Source: Chitinophagaceae bacterium (lineage in GTDB: Bacteria > Bacteroidota > Bacteroidia > Chitinophagales > Chitinophagaceae). From it: 64,000 nt of DNA. The notes beneath the pieces were generated by a model. That model saw nothing but the letters and a program-made list of their open reading frames with translations, searched no databases and had not been told where the DNA came from. Shown here piece after piece: positions 36,189 to 45,449 of this stretch (the stretch's first letter is position 1; each line of letters opens with the position of its first letter). The stretch is from contig JAHBTJ010000014.1 of the NCBI GenBank assembly GCA_019638595.1, positions 62,001-126,000 of the forward strand, read 5' to 3'. The position numbers and the translations under genes were made by a program.

Positions 36189-37391
36189 TTACTTAATTCT
36201 GTATATCCTGCCAACATTGTCTACACCTTCCAGCTTCAGGCCTTTTTTCACTGTTGAAGTTGCAGGATCATATTCATACACATAATAGCCGTCTCCTGCG
36301 TTGGTAGCAATGTAGGCTTTGCCATCATCAATCAACACGTTCCATTGGTATGCGCCATTTCTGCTGACCGGTATATCAATGCGTGTTTTGCTTTTGTTCA
36401 TAAAATCTACTACATAATAACTGGCATTATTTACAGCACTGTAATCGGCGTAAGCGGCAATAACGGTTTTATCTATTATTTTAACAATCGCTTTTCCATT
36501 ACCAATATCATATAAACCAATGGTTTCTTCTTTGTCGGGGTCTGTAAGCTCATAAAAATAATCATCGTCTATTTGTGTGCCGCCATTGGGTACCCTGTAA
36601 ATGCCGTTAGCACTGCCAATGTTACCAACTGCCCAGAAAGTAGGCGAAGTAATGAAATATACCGAGCCATTATATACCAAATTGCTTTGTGTGTATAAAC
36701 CATAAGGACTTGGATAATTAAATCTGTCATCAGTGTCTACAGTAACGTTGGTTACATCAGGATAATCCATAGAAGCAACATAACCTTTATCCGGCAGATC
36801 ATTGTTGGCGTCTATATACTTCATATAAGTTATATAGAGCTTACTGCCTACAAATACAGCATTACATCCCCAATAGGAATCTTCCGCAACAGCCGGCGCT
36901 GGAATATTAATATCGCCGCTCCTGGTAATGCTCATGCTTTCTACATTGAGTTCTGCATATTCAAACCTGTTGTTATTGAGATTAAGCATTACCAGTGTTT
37001 TGCTGTCTTTCCAGGTAAAGAAACCAGACCAGCCAGCCATTTGTATTTGTGTAAAAGGTGTTTCTTTAACTATTGTATTGGTTTTATTATCGGAGGTAAA
37101 CTTAACCAGGCTTGGCGAGCTGTAATCTATTGCATAGTAATAGCCATCTCTGGAAGTAAATACAGATAACGTTGTGGCAACACCGTTATTGACAGTGGTT
37201 AGTATTCCTTCTGTTAATGAACCCGTTTGTACCACATAATTGGCAGCAGGTGTTCCGGTAGTAACCAGAAAGCCGTATGTTTTTTCTACGGGAGTTTCTT
37301 CTTCAATTTCAGCCTTATCTTTTTTACACGCAGCAAATCCGAATAAGACAGCGGTTAGCGCAAAAATCAGGATTTTGTTTTTTTGAAACAT
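36189..37391 (-). CDS. DUF4374 family lipoprotein
   Basis: A 400-residue lipoprotein (lipobox FAAC, Cys21), acidic linker, then a predicted beta-propeller (about 38-400). YGFLVTTGTPAANYVVQTGS and LTEGILTTVNNG near the start, and YDPATSTVKKGLKLEGVDNV near the end, are typical of DUF4374. The family accompanies TonB receptors and PepSY proteins in iron-uptake loci; the molecular role is unknown. It is 26 bp downstream of the receptor gene and probably cotranscribed with it. It is similar in type to the plus-strand lipoprotein at 31070-32326. Confidence 0.88.
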   Translation of the reverse strand: MFQKNKILIFALTAVLFGFAACKKDKAEIEEETPVEKTYGFLVTTGTPAANYVVQTGSLTEGILTTVNNGVATTLSVFTSRDGYYYAIDYSSPSLVKFTSDNKTNTIVKETPFTQIQMAGWSGFFTWKDSKTLVMLNLNNNRFEYAELNVESMSITRSGDINIPAPAVAEDSYWGCNAVFVGSKLYITYMKYIDANNDLPDKGYVASMDYPDVTNVTVDTDDRFNYPSPYGLYTQSNLVYNGSVYFITSPTFWAVGNIGSANGIYRVPNGGTQIDDDYFYELTDPDKEETIGLYDIGNGKAIVKIIDKTVIAAYADYSAVNNASYYVVDFMNKSKTRIDIPVSRNGAYQWNVLIDDGKAYIATNAGDGYYVYEYDPATSTVKKGLKLEGVDNVGRIYRIK

Positions 37392-37417
37392 GATATTATG
37401 TTTTAATGAGGAAATTT

Positions 37418-39799
37418 TTATTTGATAAAATATCTTAGTTTAAAGAATACAGACCTTCCCGGTTTTTGAAGCCTGAAATTGTCGTAAGCGAGTTCATCGG
37501 TTATATTGAAAGACTCCACAGAAATATTGTACCTGCCACTCTTCAAAGAATAGGATAAAGAGACGTTATGTATGAGTTGTGTAGGGATTTTGTTTTTTGA
37601 TTCGCGGCTGCCCAGGCTCTCCCATGAAATGTAAAACCAGTATATGTAGTTTACCGAGTAATTCAACTGCAAACGGGTATTTTTTCCTACCAGGTTGTCT
37701 TTCCCTACTCCCAGCCTTGCATTGCCAAAGAACCAGGGCTGATTGGGTATACGGTCGCCATAGGTAGCATCGGCCATATTGGTGAGCGGGTTTATTTTCC
37801 GGTTATTAATAGCGTTTTGGTAGCTCGCGTTCACCGCGAAGTCAAGCAGTTTGTCGTACCTGTAACCCAGTTCCCCTTCAAGCCCTGTTACACGGGCTGT
37901 GCCCACGTTGGAATATGTAGAAAATCTGCCTCCCGGCGTGGAGAATATCAGGTTTTCAACATTCCGATAAAAAACACCCCCCTCTACAGAAAAGCGGTGC
38001 TTGCTCAGTTGATGTGTATAATACGCCCCCAAATTGACATTGTCACTTTTTTCCGGTAGCAGCTTAATGTTGGCAGCTACGCTGATGCCATCGCCAAAGA
38101 ACTCTTCCTGCTCCTGCAACCGGTAGGCATGTTCAATAGAAAACTTCACCCCGGCATTTTCCGTAAGCTTATACCTCGATGCCAGTCCATAGCCCCAATA
38201 GCCTTTATGACTGGTGGTATCTCTTCTTCGGTAAGGTTCCTGCTGGGTAACAAAAACAACTTCCCTTGCCAGTATATTCAGCCCCAGGTATTTTGCGAAA
38301 AGCGTGTTGGTGAACCTTCCGGCAAATGAATGGTGCTGGTAGGCCAGACCTACCACATTTTTGGTGAAATAATTAGGCTGATAAAAAGGATTTTGCTCTT
38401 TCGGGCGTAGCTCTTCTGTTGATGACCTTGCCAAACGGTTGAAGGTATAGCTCAGGTTCAGATCCTGGTTGTCGTTAATCTTATAGTTAAAGCTGGTTCT
38501 GGCAATTGCCGAAACATTTTTCCAGTGAGTCAGCGTTTTAACATCCCTTAGTTCACCGGCAATACTTTCAGGCCTGACTATTCCGCCCCAGCCGTAAATA
38601 TGAGAAGCTGTATCCACCACATCAGAGCGGTCAATTGATACATTGGCTGCGATGTTGGCTGTAAGGTTTTTCAATAAAAAGCCGGTCTTTTTATACTTTA
38701 AGGAAGTCATATAAAAATTCCCTTTTTGATAGGCAGCCCCGTAAACTTCGTTCTGGCTGGCTCCCGTTTGAAGATCGTTGTAAAGATTGGAATAAGTAAA
38801 CCCGAGGTTGATCTTATCTGCCCATGATTTGTTGTTAAGCCCTACTTCAACCTGGCCCATAGAAGAGCGGTAGGCATCATGGTAGCGGCGCATATCTTTA
38901 TAAACAAACTGATTGTTTTCAATAACCTTGATGGCGGCATCGTTCTTGGGATTATTGCGCATCATATAGTTATTGTCGGAATAATTATGATAGCCGCTGA
39001 CGTTGAATACAAGCCCGGTTTTATTGTCTGTTAATCTGCCAGACAACGCTGCCCTGCTGGTATTGAACGAGCCATAGCTCAGGCTGGCATCCAAAAATTT
39101 TTTGGTTTGCTGATCGGTAATTACGTTTACTGCTCCGCCAAGCGCATCAGAGCCTAATTCAATCGGCACCACGCCTTTATATACTTCTATACGTTCGGCA
39201 AGATTAACCGGGATATTATTAAGCGACATGCCGCCGCCGAATCCCTCCATAGGAATGCCATCTAAAAAGAAACGGACTTGTTTTCCGGAAAGCCCGTTAA
39301 TAGAAAAATTAAAGTTAGAGCCCAGCCCGCCTGACTCCCGCACCTTTACCCCAGTACTTTGATTGAGCAACTGGTTCAAATCGGCCGTAGTATTGGCAAA
39401 TTGTTTTGTTTCTACCACATTTACAGAAAAGCCCGAAGCCTTTACCTCCTTTGCTTTATTAACAGCTATTATACGAACATCTCTGAGCTGACCTCCCTCT
39501 TTTACCAGCGTAAATTCCAATGATGGGTTTTGAGCAGCATTCACGGCTATTTCCTGTGTTAAATATCCTGTATATGATACTATGATCGTAACTGTGGCAG
39601 GCTTCAGCCCTGTCAATTCGAAATAGCCATTTTTATCGGTTACAGTTCCGTGCTTAGTTCCTTTAATCAATACAGTTGCATCAGGTACCGGACCGTCCGC
39701 GTCCTTTACATAACCGCTGATTTTTGATGAACCCTGTGTATTTCCTGAAAAAGGTAAACCGTACAGGCAAAGGATCAAAATAAGAATACGTACAGCCAT
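37418..39799 (-). CDS. TonB-dependent receptor (iron/heme-uptake type)
   Basis: A 793-residue outer-membrane receptor. Signal peptide (about 1-21), carboxypeptidase-like domain (about 24-100; GYVKDADGPVPDATVLIKGT), plug (about 110-240; DLNQLLNQSTGVKVRESGG, FSINGLSGKQVRFFLDGIP, ERIEVYKGVVPIELGSDALG) and a barrel ending RSVFFKLRYFIK. It is a paralogue of the receptor at 28657-31068 by plug sequence. It heads the minus-strand cassette with a DUF4374 lipoprotein and PepSY protein. No Fur- or AraC-like site that I can support is visible in the 266-bp spacer upstream. Confidence 0.92.
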   Translation of the reverse strand: MAVRILILILCLYGLPFSGNTQGSSKISGYVKDADGPVPDATVLIKGTKHGTVTDKNGYFELTGLKPATVTIIVSYTGYLTQEIAVNAAQNPSLEFTLVKEGGQLRDVRIIAVNKAKEVKASGFSVNVVETKQFANTTADLNQLLNQSTGVKVRESGGLGSNFNFSINGLSGKQVRFFLDGIPMEGFGGGMSLNNIPVNLAERIEVYKGVVPIELGSDALGGAVNVITDQQTKKFLDASLSYGSFNTSRAALSGRLTDNKTGLVFNVSGYHNYSDNNYMMRNNPKNDAAIKVIENNQFVYKDMRRYHDAYRSSMGQVEVGLNNKSWADKINLGFTYSNLYNDLQTGASQNEVYGAAYQKGNFYMTSLKYKKTGFLLKNLTANIAANVSIDRSDVVDTASHIYGWGGIVRPESIAGELRDVKTLTHWKNVSAIARTSFNYKINDNQDLNLSYTFNRLARSSTEELRPKEQNPFYQPNYFTKNVVGLAYQHHSFAGRFTNTLFAKYLGLNILAREVVFVTQQEPYRRRDTTSHKGYWGYGLASRYKLTENAGVKFSIEHAYRLQEQEEFFGDGISVAANIKLLPEKSDNVNLGAYYTHQLSKHRFSVEGGVFYRNVENLIFSTPGGRFSTYSNVGTARVTGLEGELGYRYDKLLDFAVNASYQNAINNRKINPLTNMADATYGDRIPNQPWFFGNARLGVGKDNLVGKNTRLQLNYSVNYIYWFYISWESLGSRESKNKIPTQLIHNVSLSYSLKSGRYNISVESFNITDELAYDNFRLQKPGRSVFFKLRYFIK

Positions 39800-40065
39800 T
39801 CTATTATTTGCAGTTTTTTATTTTAAACAGATCAACATGGCGGGCAATTCCAGGGAGAAACGTCTGGATTAAGCGGCCGCGAAGGTAGAAGTTGTACTAC
39901 CGGCCGATTTACGAAAAGAGAAAAATATATTACGAAGAACGAAATTGAATTGAACATATTTACACAACACCATTAATAATACTATTATATATGGATATGT
40001 ATAAAAACAGCCGGTTTTATTAAAATATGCAAAATATGTGTACTGTTTTGTAATTTACCTGCTTT

Positions 40066-41772
40066 ATGCAGCAGGTCAAAGCATCATACGACGTCGTTAT
40101 TATAGGGGCAGGTATTGGTGGATTGACCGCGGCCGCATTGTTAAGCAAGGCGGGGTTAACAGTATGTGTGCTGGAGAAAGAACCTCATGTGGGCGGCTAC
40201 CTGGCAGGCTTCAGGAGGAAGGACTTCATTTTTGATACTGCCATTCACTGGTTAAACCAATATGGTCCGGAGGGTATTGTTACCCGCCTGTTCAATGCCA
40301 TCGGCGCCGATCATCCCAAAGCGATAACTCAAAAGCATACCCGAAGATATAAAGGCACAGGGTTCAGCTACCTGCTTACTTCCAACCCTGATGCGCTGAG
40401 AGACCAGTTGATCGGCGAATTTCCCCACGAAAAAAAGGGATTGGAACGTTTTTTCAGGAATGCAAAAAAGATCGGCTGTTCCCTTAACCGCCTCAATAGC
40501 ATTTTTCGCTCCGAAACCACCATGACCCTCCGGGAAAAGCTTTGGGGCAAAATACATTTGCTAAAAGTCATTCTTCCTTTTATACCATATGTTCGCTATA
40601 ATGGTGAAAAGGGATTAAAAAAGGGACTGAGCCTTTTTTTTAAAGAGGAACGCCTGCATTCCCTTTTTGCTTCCGAAACCGAAGTGATCGGTTGCATGGT
40701 TCCTATAGGATGGTCGTATGCACAGGATTTCCAGAGCCCTCCCAAAGGAGGGGGACAGGTAATACCAGAATGGCTGGAGCACGTGGTGCGGTTTTATGGA
40801 AACCATATTGTAACCCAAAGTACCGCAAAGGAAATACTACTGGATGGAAACACCTGCGCCGGCGTTTCTTATATACACAAAGGCAGGCAGCAACAAATAA
40901 AAAGTAAATATGTAATTGCCGCGTGCGATATAGAAACCCTGTATGAAAAAATGTTGCCGGCTCATATCATCCCCCAAACCTTAAAAACCAAATTAAAGCA
41001 GGCGGAGCTGTACAGTTCCTCCGTTACTATTTCCATAGCGCTGAGTTGCGAAGCCGAAGCATTGGGCTTTGGTGAAGAACTGGTTCACCTGGTTGATGAA
41101 AACAGTCCGTTTGACGCACACCATAATGGAGATCCGCTTACGTCTGAGATCAGCATACTGGCTCCTTCAGTAAGAGACAAATCGGTTGCACCGGAAGGGT
41201 GCGGAACGCTTACTCTTTTTATGCCGGCCTTTATGCAGTATAACAACGAATGGCTGACCGATAAGGATGAAGAAGGCAATTTTATAAGGAATGATGCGTA
41301 CAGGAAACTGAAACAGGAGATCGCGGACATTATTATAGACCGCGTTGATAAGCATGTAGCACCCGGATTAAGATCACATATCCTCTTTTACGATATAGCA
41401 ACGCCGGTTACACATTGGCGTTATACCGGTAATAAAAACGGAACTATGATGGGCGCCAGGCCGGGCAGGCAAAATATACAAAACAAAATAGCCCACTATA
41501 AAACACCGGTAAACAATCTTTTGCTGGGAGGACACTGGGCCGAACTGGGTGGCGGTGTGCCTATTGCCACCAAAGCCGGTACAAATGCATCCCTGCTAAT
41601 TCTCAAAAACGAGAATCCCCCCGCATTTACGGCCTTATGCCGGTATATTGATGGCAAATCTACACTTGAAGAACTGCTTGGTAATGCCTGCTTCAAGCCT
41701 TATGATCACTCCTGGGTTCAATCTCTTACCCCGGCAGAAAAGAAAGCAAAGCGGATGGGCTGTGAGCGGTGA
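40066..41772 (+). CDS. CrtI-like NAD(P)/FAD-dependent oxidoreductase (phytoene desaturase/retinol saturase family)
   Basis: A 568-residue flavoprotein. The N-terminal dinucleotide-binding motif is VVIIGAGIGGLTAAALLSKAG (about residues 10-30), followed by LEKEPHVGGYLAGF. The C-terminal FAD-binding part has MMGARPGRQ and LLLGGHWAELGGGVPIATKAG (about 485-505). The architecture matches carotenoid desaturases/isomerases and retinol saturases. No other carotenoid gene is in the window, so the substrate is open. A 60-residue C-terminal extension (YIDGKSTLEELLGNACFKP) follows the FAD domain and ends in residues encoded by an intergenic repeat (MGCER). Confidence 0.82.
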   Translation: MQQVKASYDVVIIGAGIGGLTAAALLSKAGLTVCVLEKEPHVGGYLAGFRRKDFIFDTAIHWLNQYGPEGIVTRLFNAIGADHPKAITQKHTRRYKGTGFSYLLTSNPDALRDQLIGEFPHEKKGLERFFRNAKKIGCSLNRLNSIFRSETTMTLREKLWGKIHLLKVILPFIPYVRYNGEKGLKKGLSLFFKEERLHSLFASETEVIGCMVPIGWSYAQDFQSPPKGGGQVIPEWLEHVVRFYGNHIVTQSTAKEILLDGNTCAGVSYIHKGRQQQIKSKYVIAACDIETLYEKMLPAHIIPQTLKTKLKQAELYSSSVTISIALSCEAEALGFGEELVHLVDENSPFDAHHNGDPLTSEISILAPSVRDKSVAPEGCGTLTLFMPAFMQYNNEWLTDKDEEGNFIRNDAYRKLKQEIADIIIDRVDKHVAPGLRSHILFYDIATPVTHWRYTGNKNGTMMGARPGRQNIQNKIAHYKTPVNNLLLGGHWAELGGGVPIATKAGTNASLLILKNENPPAFTALCRYIDGKSTLEELLGNACFKPYDHSWVQSLTPAEKKAKRMGCER

Positions 41773-41910
41773 GCAGTGGGCAATGGGCGGTGGGCTATGA
41801 GCTTTGGGCTATCGGCTATCAGCAATTTATAGTTTATGGTTTTTTGTTTATAGTTGAGAGAGCCGCTACAAACCATAAACTACAAACTATAAACACCAAA
41901 CCCGAAACCA
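41770..41910 (-). repeat. Modular intergenic repeat, reverse orientation
   Basis: This tract between two genes is the reverse complement of the type at 44.3, 45.0 and 57.4 kb. It has a run of GGGCTAT / GGGCAAT / GGGCGG words, then CAGCAATTTATAGTTTATGG, TTTTTTGTTTATAGTTGAG, and finally CCATAAACTACAAACTATAA words. It has no ORF of its own. The stop of the upstream gene lies at its edge. Confidence 0.8.
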
Positions 41911-41914
41911 AAAA

Positions 41915-42796
41915 TCAGAAATCCCCTACCAGCTTCACACTCCAGGTTCTTTCAAATGTTCCTCCCGGCGATAGCATATTGATACCTTCCTTATCCGCAA
42001 GCTGCTGGTTTGTGTTCACACTGTCTGCAATGCCGCACCAGGGTTCAATACATACAAAGTCGGCATCTTTTGCCGCCCATATACCCAGGTAAGGAAAACC
42101 GGGGTAGCTCATTTCTAAGCCTCCGGCGCCTTTAGCGGTTTTGAGCGTTACTTGTTGCGACCGGAGTTGTTTGAACACCAGGGCATCTTTGTAAAACAAA
42201 GTCTTTGACAGGCTGATCTTTTGGCTGTTGTTTAGTAATGGAACCGGGCTGTCTTCAATCAATCCCTTAGCCGAAATAGGCCACCGTCCGGCTGTTTCGG
42301 GGAACTCAAACTCAAGATAATAATCCCCGTAGGAGGTTCCGGGAACAAAAGGCACCGCAAACGCCGGGTGCCCGCCTACCGAAAAAAGCAGGGATTGACC
42401 GGAAGGATTGGACACATGGTAGGTCACCCTCAGCTCCTTTTCATGCAATGAATACGTAATCTTAAACCGGAAAGCAAATGGATAATACCGGGATGTAGCA
42501 TCGTTGCTTTCCAGCAAAAAGGCAATGGAATGCCCCTCCTGTTTCAAAACGCTGAACTCCATTTCACGGGCAAACCCATGCCGTCCCAGTTTGAAGACTT
42601 TGCCTTCATAATAGTAAGTGTCGTTTTTAAGCGTACCTACAATGGGGAAAAGTACAGGCGAATGTTTGCCCCAAAAAGCCGGATCGCCGTTCCATATATA
42701 ATTAATGCCTGAAGCCCTATCCGTTAACCCGCACAATTCAGCCCCCCTGCTTTTAATATCCGCTTTTAAAAATTCGTTTTCTATACTGTATGTCAT
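41915..42796 (-). CDS. Aldose 1-epimerase family protein
   Basis: A 293-residue cytosolic protein of the galactose-mutarotase superfamily, which interconverts sugar anomers. HGFAREMEFSVL (about residues 73-84; His73 typical) and GGHPAFAVPF (about 143-152) match conserved positions. The C-terminal FVCIEPWCGIADSVN carries the conserved Glu. This YeaD/LacX-type subgroup often acts on hexose-6-phosphates or unknown sugars. It lies 31 bp downstream of the WbqC gene on the same strand, so the two may be cotranscribed. Confidence 0.9.
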   Translation of the reverse strand: MTYSIENEFLKADIKSRGAELCGLTDRASGINYIWNGDPAFWGKHSPVLFPIVGTLKNDTYYYEGKVFKLGRHGFAREMEFSVLKQEGHSIAFLLESNDATSRYYPFAFRFKITYSLHEKELRVTYHVSNPSGQSLLFSVGGHPAFAVPFVPGTSYGDYYLEFEFPETAGRWPISAKGLIEDSPVPLLNNSQKISLSKTLFYKDALVFKQLRSQQVTLKTAKGAGGLEMSYPGFPYLGIWAAKDADFVCIEPWCGIADSVNTNQQLADKEGINMLSPGGTFERTWSVKLVGDF

Positions 42797-42827
42797 AATG
42801 CAAACCTATTTAAAATCCGGGTTACCA

Positions 42828-43484
42828 TTACCTCTTTTCCATTCCGGTTACAGCATCGCTCAATGGGGTAGCCTTTAAAATATTTAACGCGTTTTTTCCT
42901 TCACAAAACAACAGGTCAATAATGCTAAGGTTTGGGATGAAGCCATGACGGCTTACAAAAACCTGGTTATAGGGTGGGCAATCGGTGTTGAAATGGGGAA
43001 GATCCCGGGGCACTATCTTATTACGCATATCTATTATATCATCTCCCGTCACCTGTTTTCTATAATGCCCAGAAAAGTGAACAGGTATATCCATCTTCAT
43101 TTTTTGTAAAACCCAATTCATTAATTCCAGGTTCCAGTCCCATAAAAAAGTGAATTTCCGGGTATAAAAAAGTTCCAGCTCATCCCGGTAAAATTCAAAC
43201 CAGGGAGACCGGTTATAGGCCGAGAAAATGGATCGCCAATGAATTGCCTGCCAATTTTGCATGTTATCTATTTTTACTTCTTTCACCACCAGGTTCACAT
43301 TTCGGCCACCAGCAACAGGAACGCTCAGGGACAGCACCCCGTTAGCGCCGGCGATCAGGCAACGGTTACGAAAACTCATTTTTTGCCAGTTTTCATATTG
43401 CTCTAACTCAATATATGAAGCATTAATTAAAATTTTATAGTAAATAAAAGATGCTAAATATTGATTATCAGTTAATAAAATCAT
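42828..43484 (-). CDS. WbqC family protein
   Basis: A 218-residue protein of the WbqC family, found in polysaccharide or O-antigen loci; its molecular activity is not established. Recognisable features are the WQKMSFRNRCLIAGANG segment (about residues 33-49), LSVPVAGGRNVNLVVKEVKI (about 52-71) and HWRSIFSAYNRSPWFEFY (about 80-97). The usual opening with a poly-basic/aromatic motif is present as LLTDNQYLASFIYY. No signal peptide. It lies upstream of the epimerase gene and is divergent from an LEA-type lipoprotein gene across a very AT-rich spacer. Confidence 0.88.
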   Translation of the reverse strand: MILLTDNQYLASFIYYKILINASYIELEQYENWQKMSFRNRCLIAGANGVLSLSVPVAGGRNVNLVVKEVKIDNMQNWQAIHWRSIFSAYNRSPWFEFYRDELELFYTRKFTFLWDWNLELMNWVLQKMKMDIPVHFSGHYRKQVTGDDIIDMRNKIVPRDLPHFNTDCPPYNQVFVSRHGFIPNLSIIDLLFCEGKNALNILKATPLSDAVTGMEKR

Positions 43485-43777
43485 TTTATTGTAAATATTA
43501 TTCTTATTTGAATATTTGTATCATAAAACAGTTATTTCTCTATAATTATAATACATTATATTAAATATTTAATTTAAAATAATTATTATAAATAACTGAT
43601 AATTAGTTTAATATATTAAAAATTAAAGGCTAAATTATTGAGTTACCATTTTTTAATGATTTTGACAAATTTGCAGGTGCTAAACCTAACATTTTTAGCT
43701 AGGTATTTTGATGGAATTAACGTGTTTTTTTTCCTCAATTTTTAAACAGCGTTTATATTGCAGTCTATTCAAATTGT
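43485..43777. other. Very AT-rich divergent intergenic region
   Basis: The 293 bp between the WbqC and LEA-type genes is strongly AT-rich, especially 43,500-43,640, where it is almost only A and T. It holds no ORF. It must contain both promoters, but no TAnnTTTG box with proper spacing stands out. It may be a bent or nucleoid-protein-bound segment. Confidence 0.5.
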
Positions 43778-44245
43778 ATGATCAAGAAAATTCAATCGGG
43801 CATCATTGCTCCTCTCCTTGCGGTTACTGTAATGATTTCCTGCCGCCAGATCCAGGAACCGGAATACATAGATGTTGACAATATTGCAGTTAACGGAAAT
43901 GGACTTTCCAACACTTCCCTATCGGCCGATGTGCGGTTTTATAACCCCAACAAACAGAACATTCAATTTAAATCGGGCAGCCTCGATATTTATATTGATA
44001 ACCGTTTGCTCGGACATACCGAACTCGACTCTTTGATCCGTATACCCAGGCTGGATACTTTTATAATACCTGTGCAGATAAGGGTAGATATGAAGAATGT
44101 TATCAGCAACGCCCTGTCGCTTTCAATGAAAGATTCCGTATTGGTGCGGCTGGAAGGAAAAGTAAAAGTGGGCAGATCGGGCGTTTTTATTACAAAGCCT
44201 GTAAATTATACAAGCATGGAAAAGCTGGACTTTTTTGGGTTTTGA
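43778..44245 (+). CDS. LEA type 2 (WHy-domain) family lipoprotein
   Basis: A 155-residue lipoprotein: signal segment about 7-21, lipobox ISC with Cys22. It is followed by one LEA14/WHy-like beta-sandwich (about 32-150), recognised by the spacing in LSADVRFYNPNKQNIQFKSG and DIYIDNRLLGHTELD, then PVQIRVDMKNVIS. Family members in bacteria are stress-associated and of unknown mechanism. It stands alone between the AT-rich spacer and a repeat tract. It is a real gene by signal and domain pattern. Confidence 0.82.
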   Translation: MIKKIQSGIIAPLLAVTVMISCRQIQEPEYIDVDNIAVNGNGLSNTSLSADVRFYNPNKQNIQFKSGSLDIYIDNRLLGHTELDSLIRIPRLDTFIIPVQIRVDMKNVISNALSLSMKDSVLVRLEGKVKVGRSGVFITKPVNYTSMEKLDFFGF

Positions 44246-44247
44246 GG

Positions 44248-44400
44248 TTGGGGTTGCAGGTTTCGGGTTTTGGGTTTGTAGTTTGTGATGTGGGCTCTCA
44301 ACTATAAACAAAAAACCATAAACTATAAATTGCTCATAGCCCGGGGCCCATTGCTGATAGCCAATGCTGAAAGCTCATCGCTCTTAGCCCGCCACCTGCA
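44248..44400 (+). repeat. Modular intergenic repeat, forward orientation
   Basis: Three modules follow each other. First come GGGTTTTGGGTTTGTAGTTTG words. Then the core CTCAACTATAAAC, AAAAAACCATAAACTATAAA. Then TTGCTCATAGCCC / GCTGATAGCCAATGCTG words. The core is shared almost exactly with the tracts at 41.8 (reversed), 45.0 and 57.4 kb. Confidence 0.85.
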
Positions 44401-44404
44401 ACAA

Positions 44405-44456
44405 TAAAAAAAGAAAAGCTCCCGAATCGATCATTAGGATAAAGGATCAGGAGCTT
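44405..44456 (-). terminator. Minus-strand terminator hairpin
   Basis: AAGCTCC at 44416-44422 pairs with GGAGCTT at 44450-44456, with partial inner pairing, and is followed on the minus strand by TTTTCTTTTTTTATT. No annotated minus-strand gene ends here. The nearest upstream one is the PspC gene 610 bp away, so it may end an unannotated short transcript. Confidence 0.6.
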
Positions 44457-44925
44457 CCATAGGATGTTCATTCAAGGGATAATTGGATTTGGTTTTTACA
44501 TCGGACCTGGATTGTGATTTTCATCACTTGACATTGGATTTTCGGTCTTCCATAGAATAAAGCGTTTGCTTATTTCAATGATAAGGTTTCTCAGATTTAT
44601 TTGCGCATTGCACAGTTAATCAATTGTGTTGCACTGCTATATAACGCAAAATGGGGAATAAATTGTTCACAACTTTATGTTTTTAATGAAATGTATCCCT
44701 TTTTACAAAAAAAGTATGGGACTTCCTGTATATCTGCCTGTAAAAAAGGTTGCATCCGCCTTGTAAACAAACGGTACTAAATAGTTGTAAATATCTTTAT
44801 TCCAGCTATTTGTATCATTTAATAAAAATTTACCCTACCGGTTGTGCTCGCTCGTCAATGAGGTATGATCTGTGTGTTATCTTATATTAAATTCGAGTTG
44901 AGGGAGGTTTGTGGTTGCAGGGCGA
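44457..44925. other. Unexplained gene-free region, possible small minus-strand transcript
   Basis: About 470 bp with no ORF above 30 codons that looks coding. On the minus strand there are two ATGGAAG-containing stretches (near 44455 and 44558). Short frames such as MSSDENHNPGPM and a frame ending NEHPMEAPDPLS lead into the terminator at 44405-44456. A weak TACTTTTTTTG-like -7 box lies near 44710 on that strand. I cannot say whether this is a small protein gene, an sRNA or nothing. Confidence 0.3.
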
Positions 44926-44927
44926 TG

Positions 44928-45062
44928 ACGGATTTGAAATTTGAAATGGAGCTCATAGCTAAAGGCTGACAGCCGATAGCCAGGTATAAACAAAAAACCA
45001 TAAACTATAAATTGCTGATAGCCGATAGCCCAAAGCTCATAGCCCACCGCCCATAGCTACTC
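44928..45062 (+). repeat. Modular intergenic repeat, forward orientation
   Basis: GGATTTGAAATTTGAAATGG leads into GCTCATAGCTAAAGGCTG words. The shared core ATAAACAAAAAACCATAAAC follows, then CTATAAATTGCTGATAGCCG and GCCCAAAGCTCATAGCCC words. It ends 6 bp before the stop of the PspC gene. Confidence 0.85.
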
Positions 45063-45067
45063 CCCTC

Positions 45068-45289
45068 TCAATTATTATTCAAAGGATTTCTTTTGCGGCT
45101 CCAGATATAGTTCCTGATATTCACCCAAAAAGCAAGGAACATATAAATGATAATGGGCGATCCCATTGTTATAAGGGATATATAAATGAAGTGCTTACGG
45201 ATGACGGTATTGGCAATGCCTATTTTTTCACCAATGTAAGAGCAAACCCCAAACACCTGCCATTCAATAAAGTGCTTGAACCTGTTCAT
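45068..45289 (-). CDS. PspC domain-containing protein
   Basis: A 73-residue small membrane protein. WQVFGVCSYIGEKIGIANTV is the PspC signature, followed by IRKHFIYISLI and one transmembrane helix (about 35-56, with PIIIYMFLAFWV), then a basic tail. PspC proteins act in phage-shock/envelope-stress responses; this short stand-alone form is common in Bacteroidota. It is divergent from the aconitase gene. Confidence 0.85.
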   Translation of the reverse strand: MNRFKHFIEWQVFGVCSYIGEKIGIANTVIRKHFIYISLITMGSPIIIYMFLAFWVNIRNYIWSRKRNPLNNN

Positions 45290-45357
45290 AATGCTAAATT
45301 AAAAAAAATAAATAACGGGTTTGTCAATAGCTTGTTATGAAAACAGCATTTTTTCGA

Positions 45358-45365
45358 TAAATTTG
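45358..45365 (+). promoter_or_regulatory. -7 promoter element of the aconitase gene
   Basis: TAAATTTG is an exact TAnnTTTG, 84 bp before the chosen ATG at 45450. It lies inside an upstream extension of the aconitase frame (from 45321), which argues against translation starting there. Confidence 0.65.
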
Positions 45366-45449
45366 CATAGCTTTTTAAAAGTCAGGATGTCCCTCCTGTC
45401 CACTACACTGGTAATTGACGGCTCAATCAGCCAAACAATAAAAAACAAT

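Noticed and set aside
45321-45449. N-terminal extension of aconitase from TTG 45321
   Set aside because: A -7 promoter box lies within it and the extra residues are not typical of the family.
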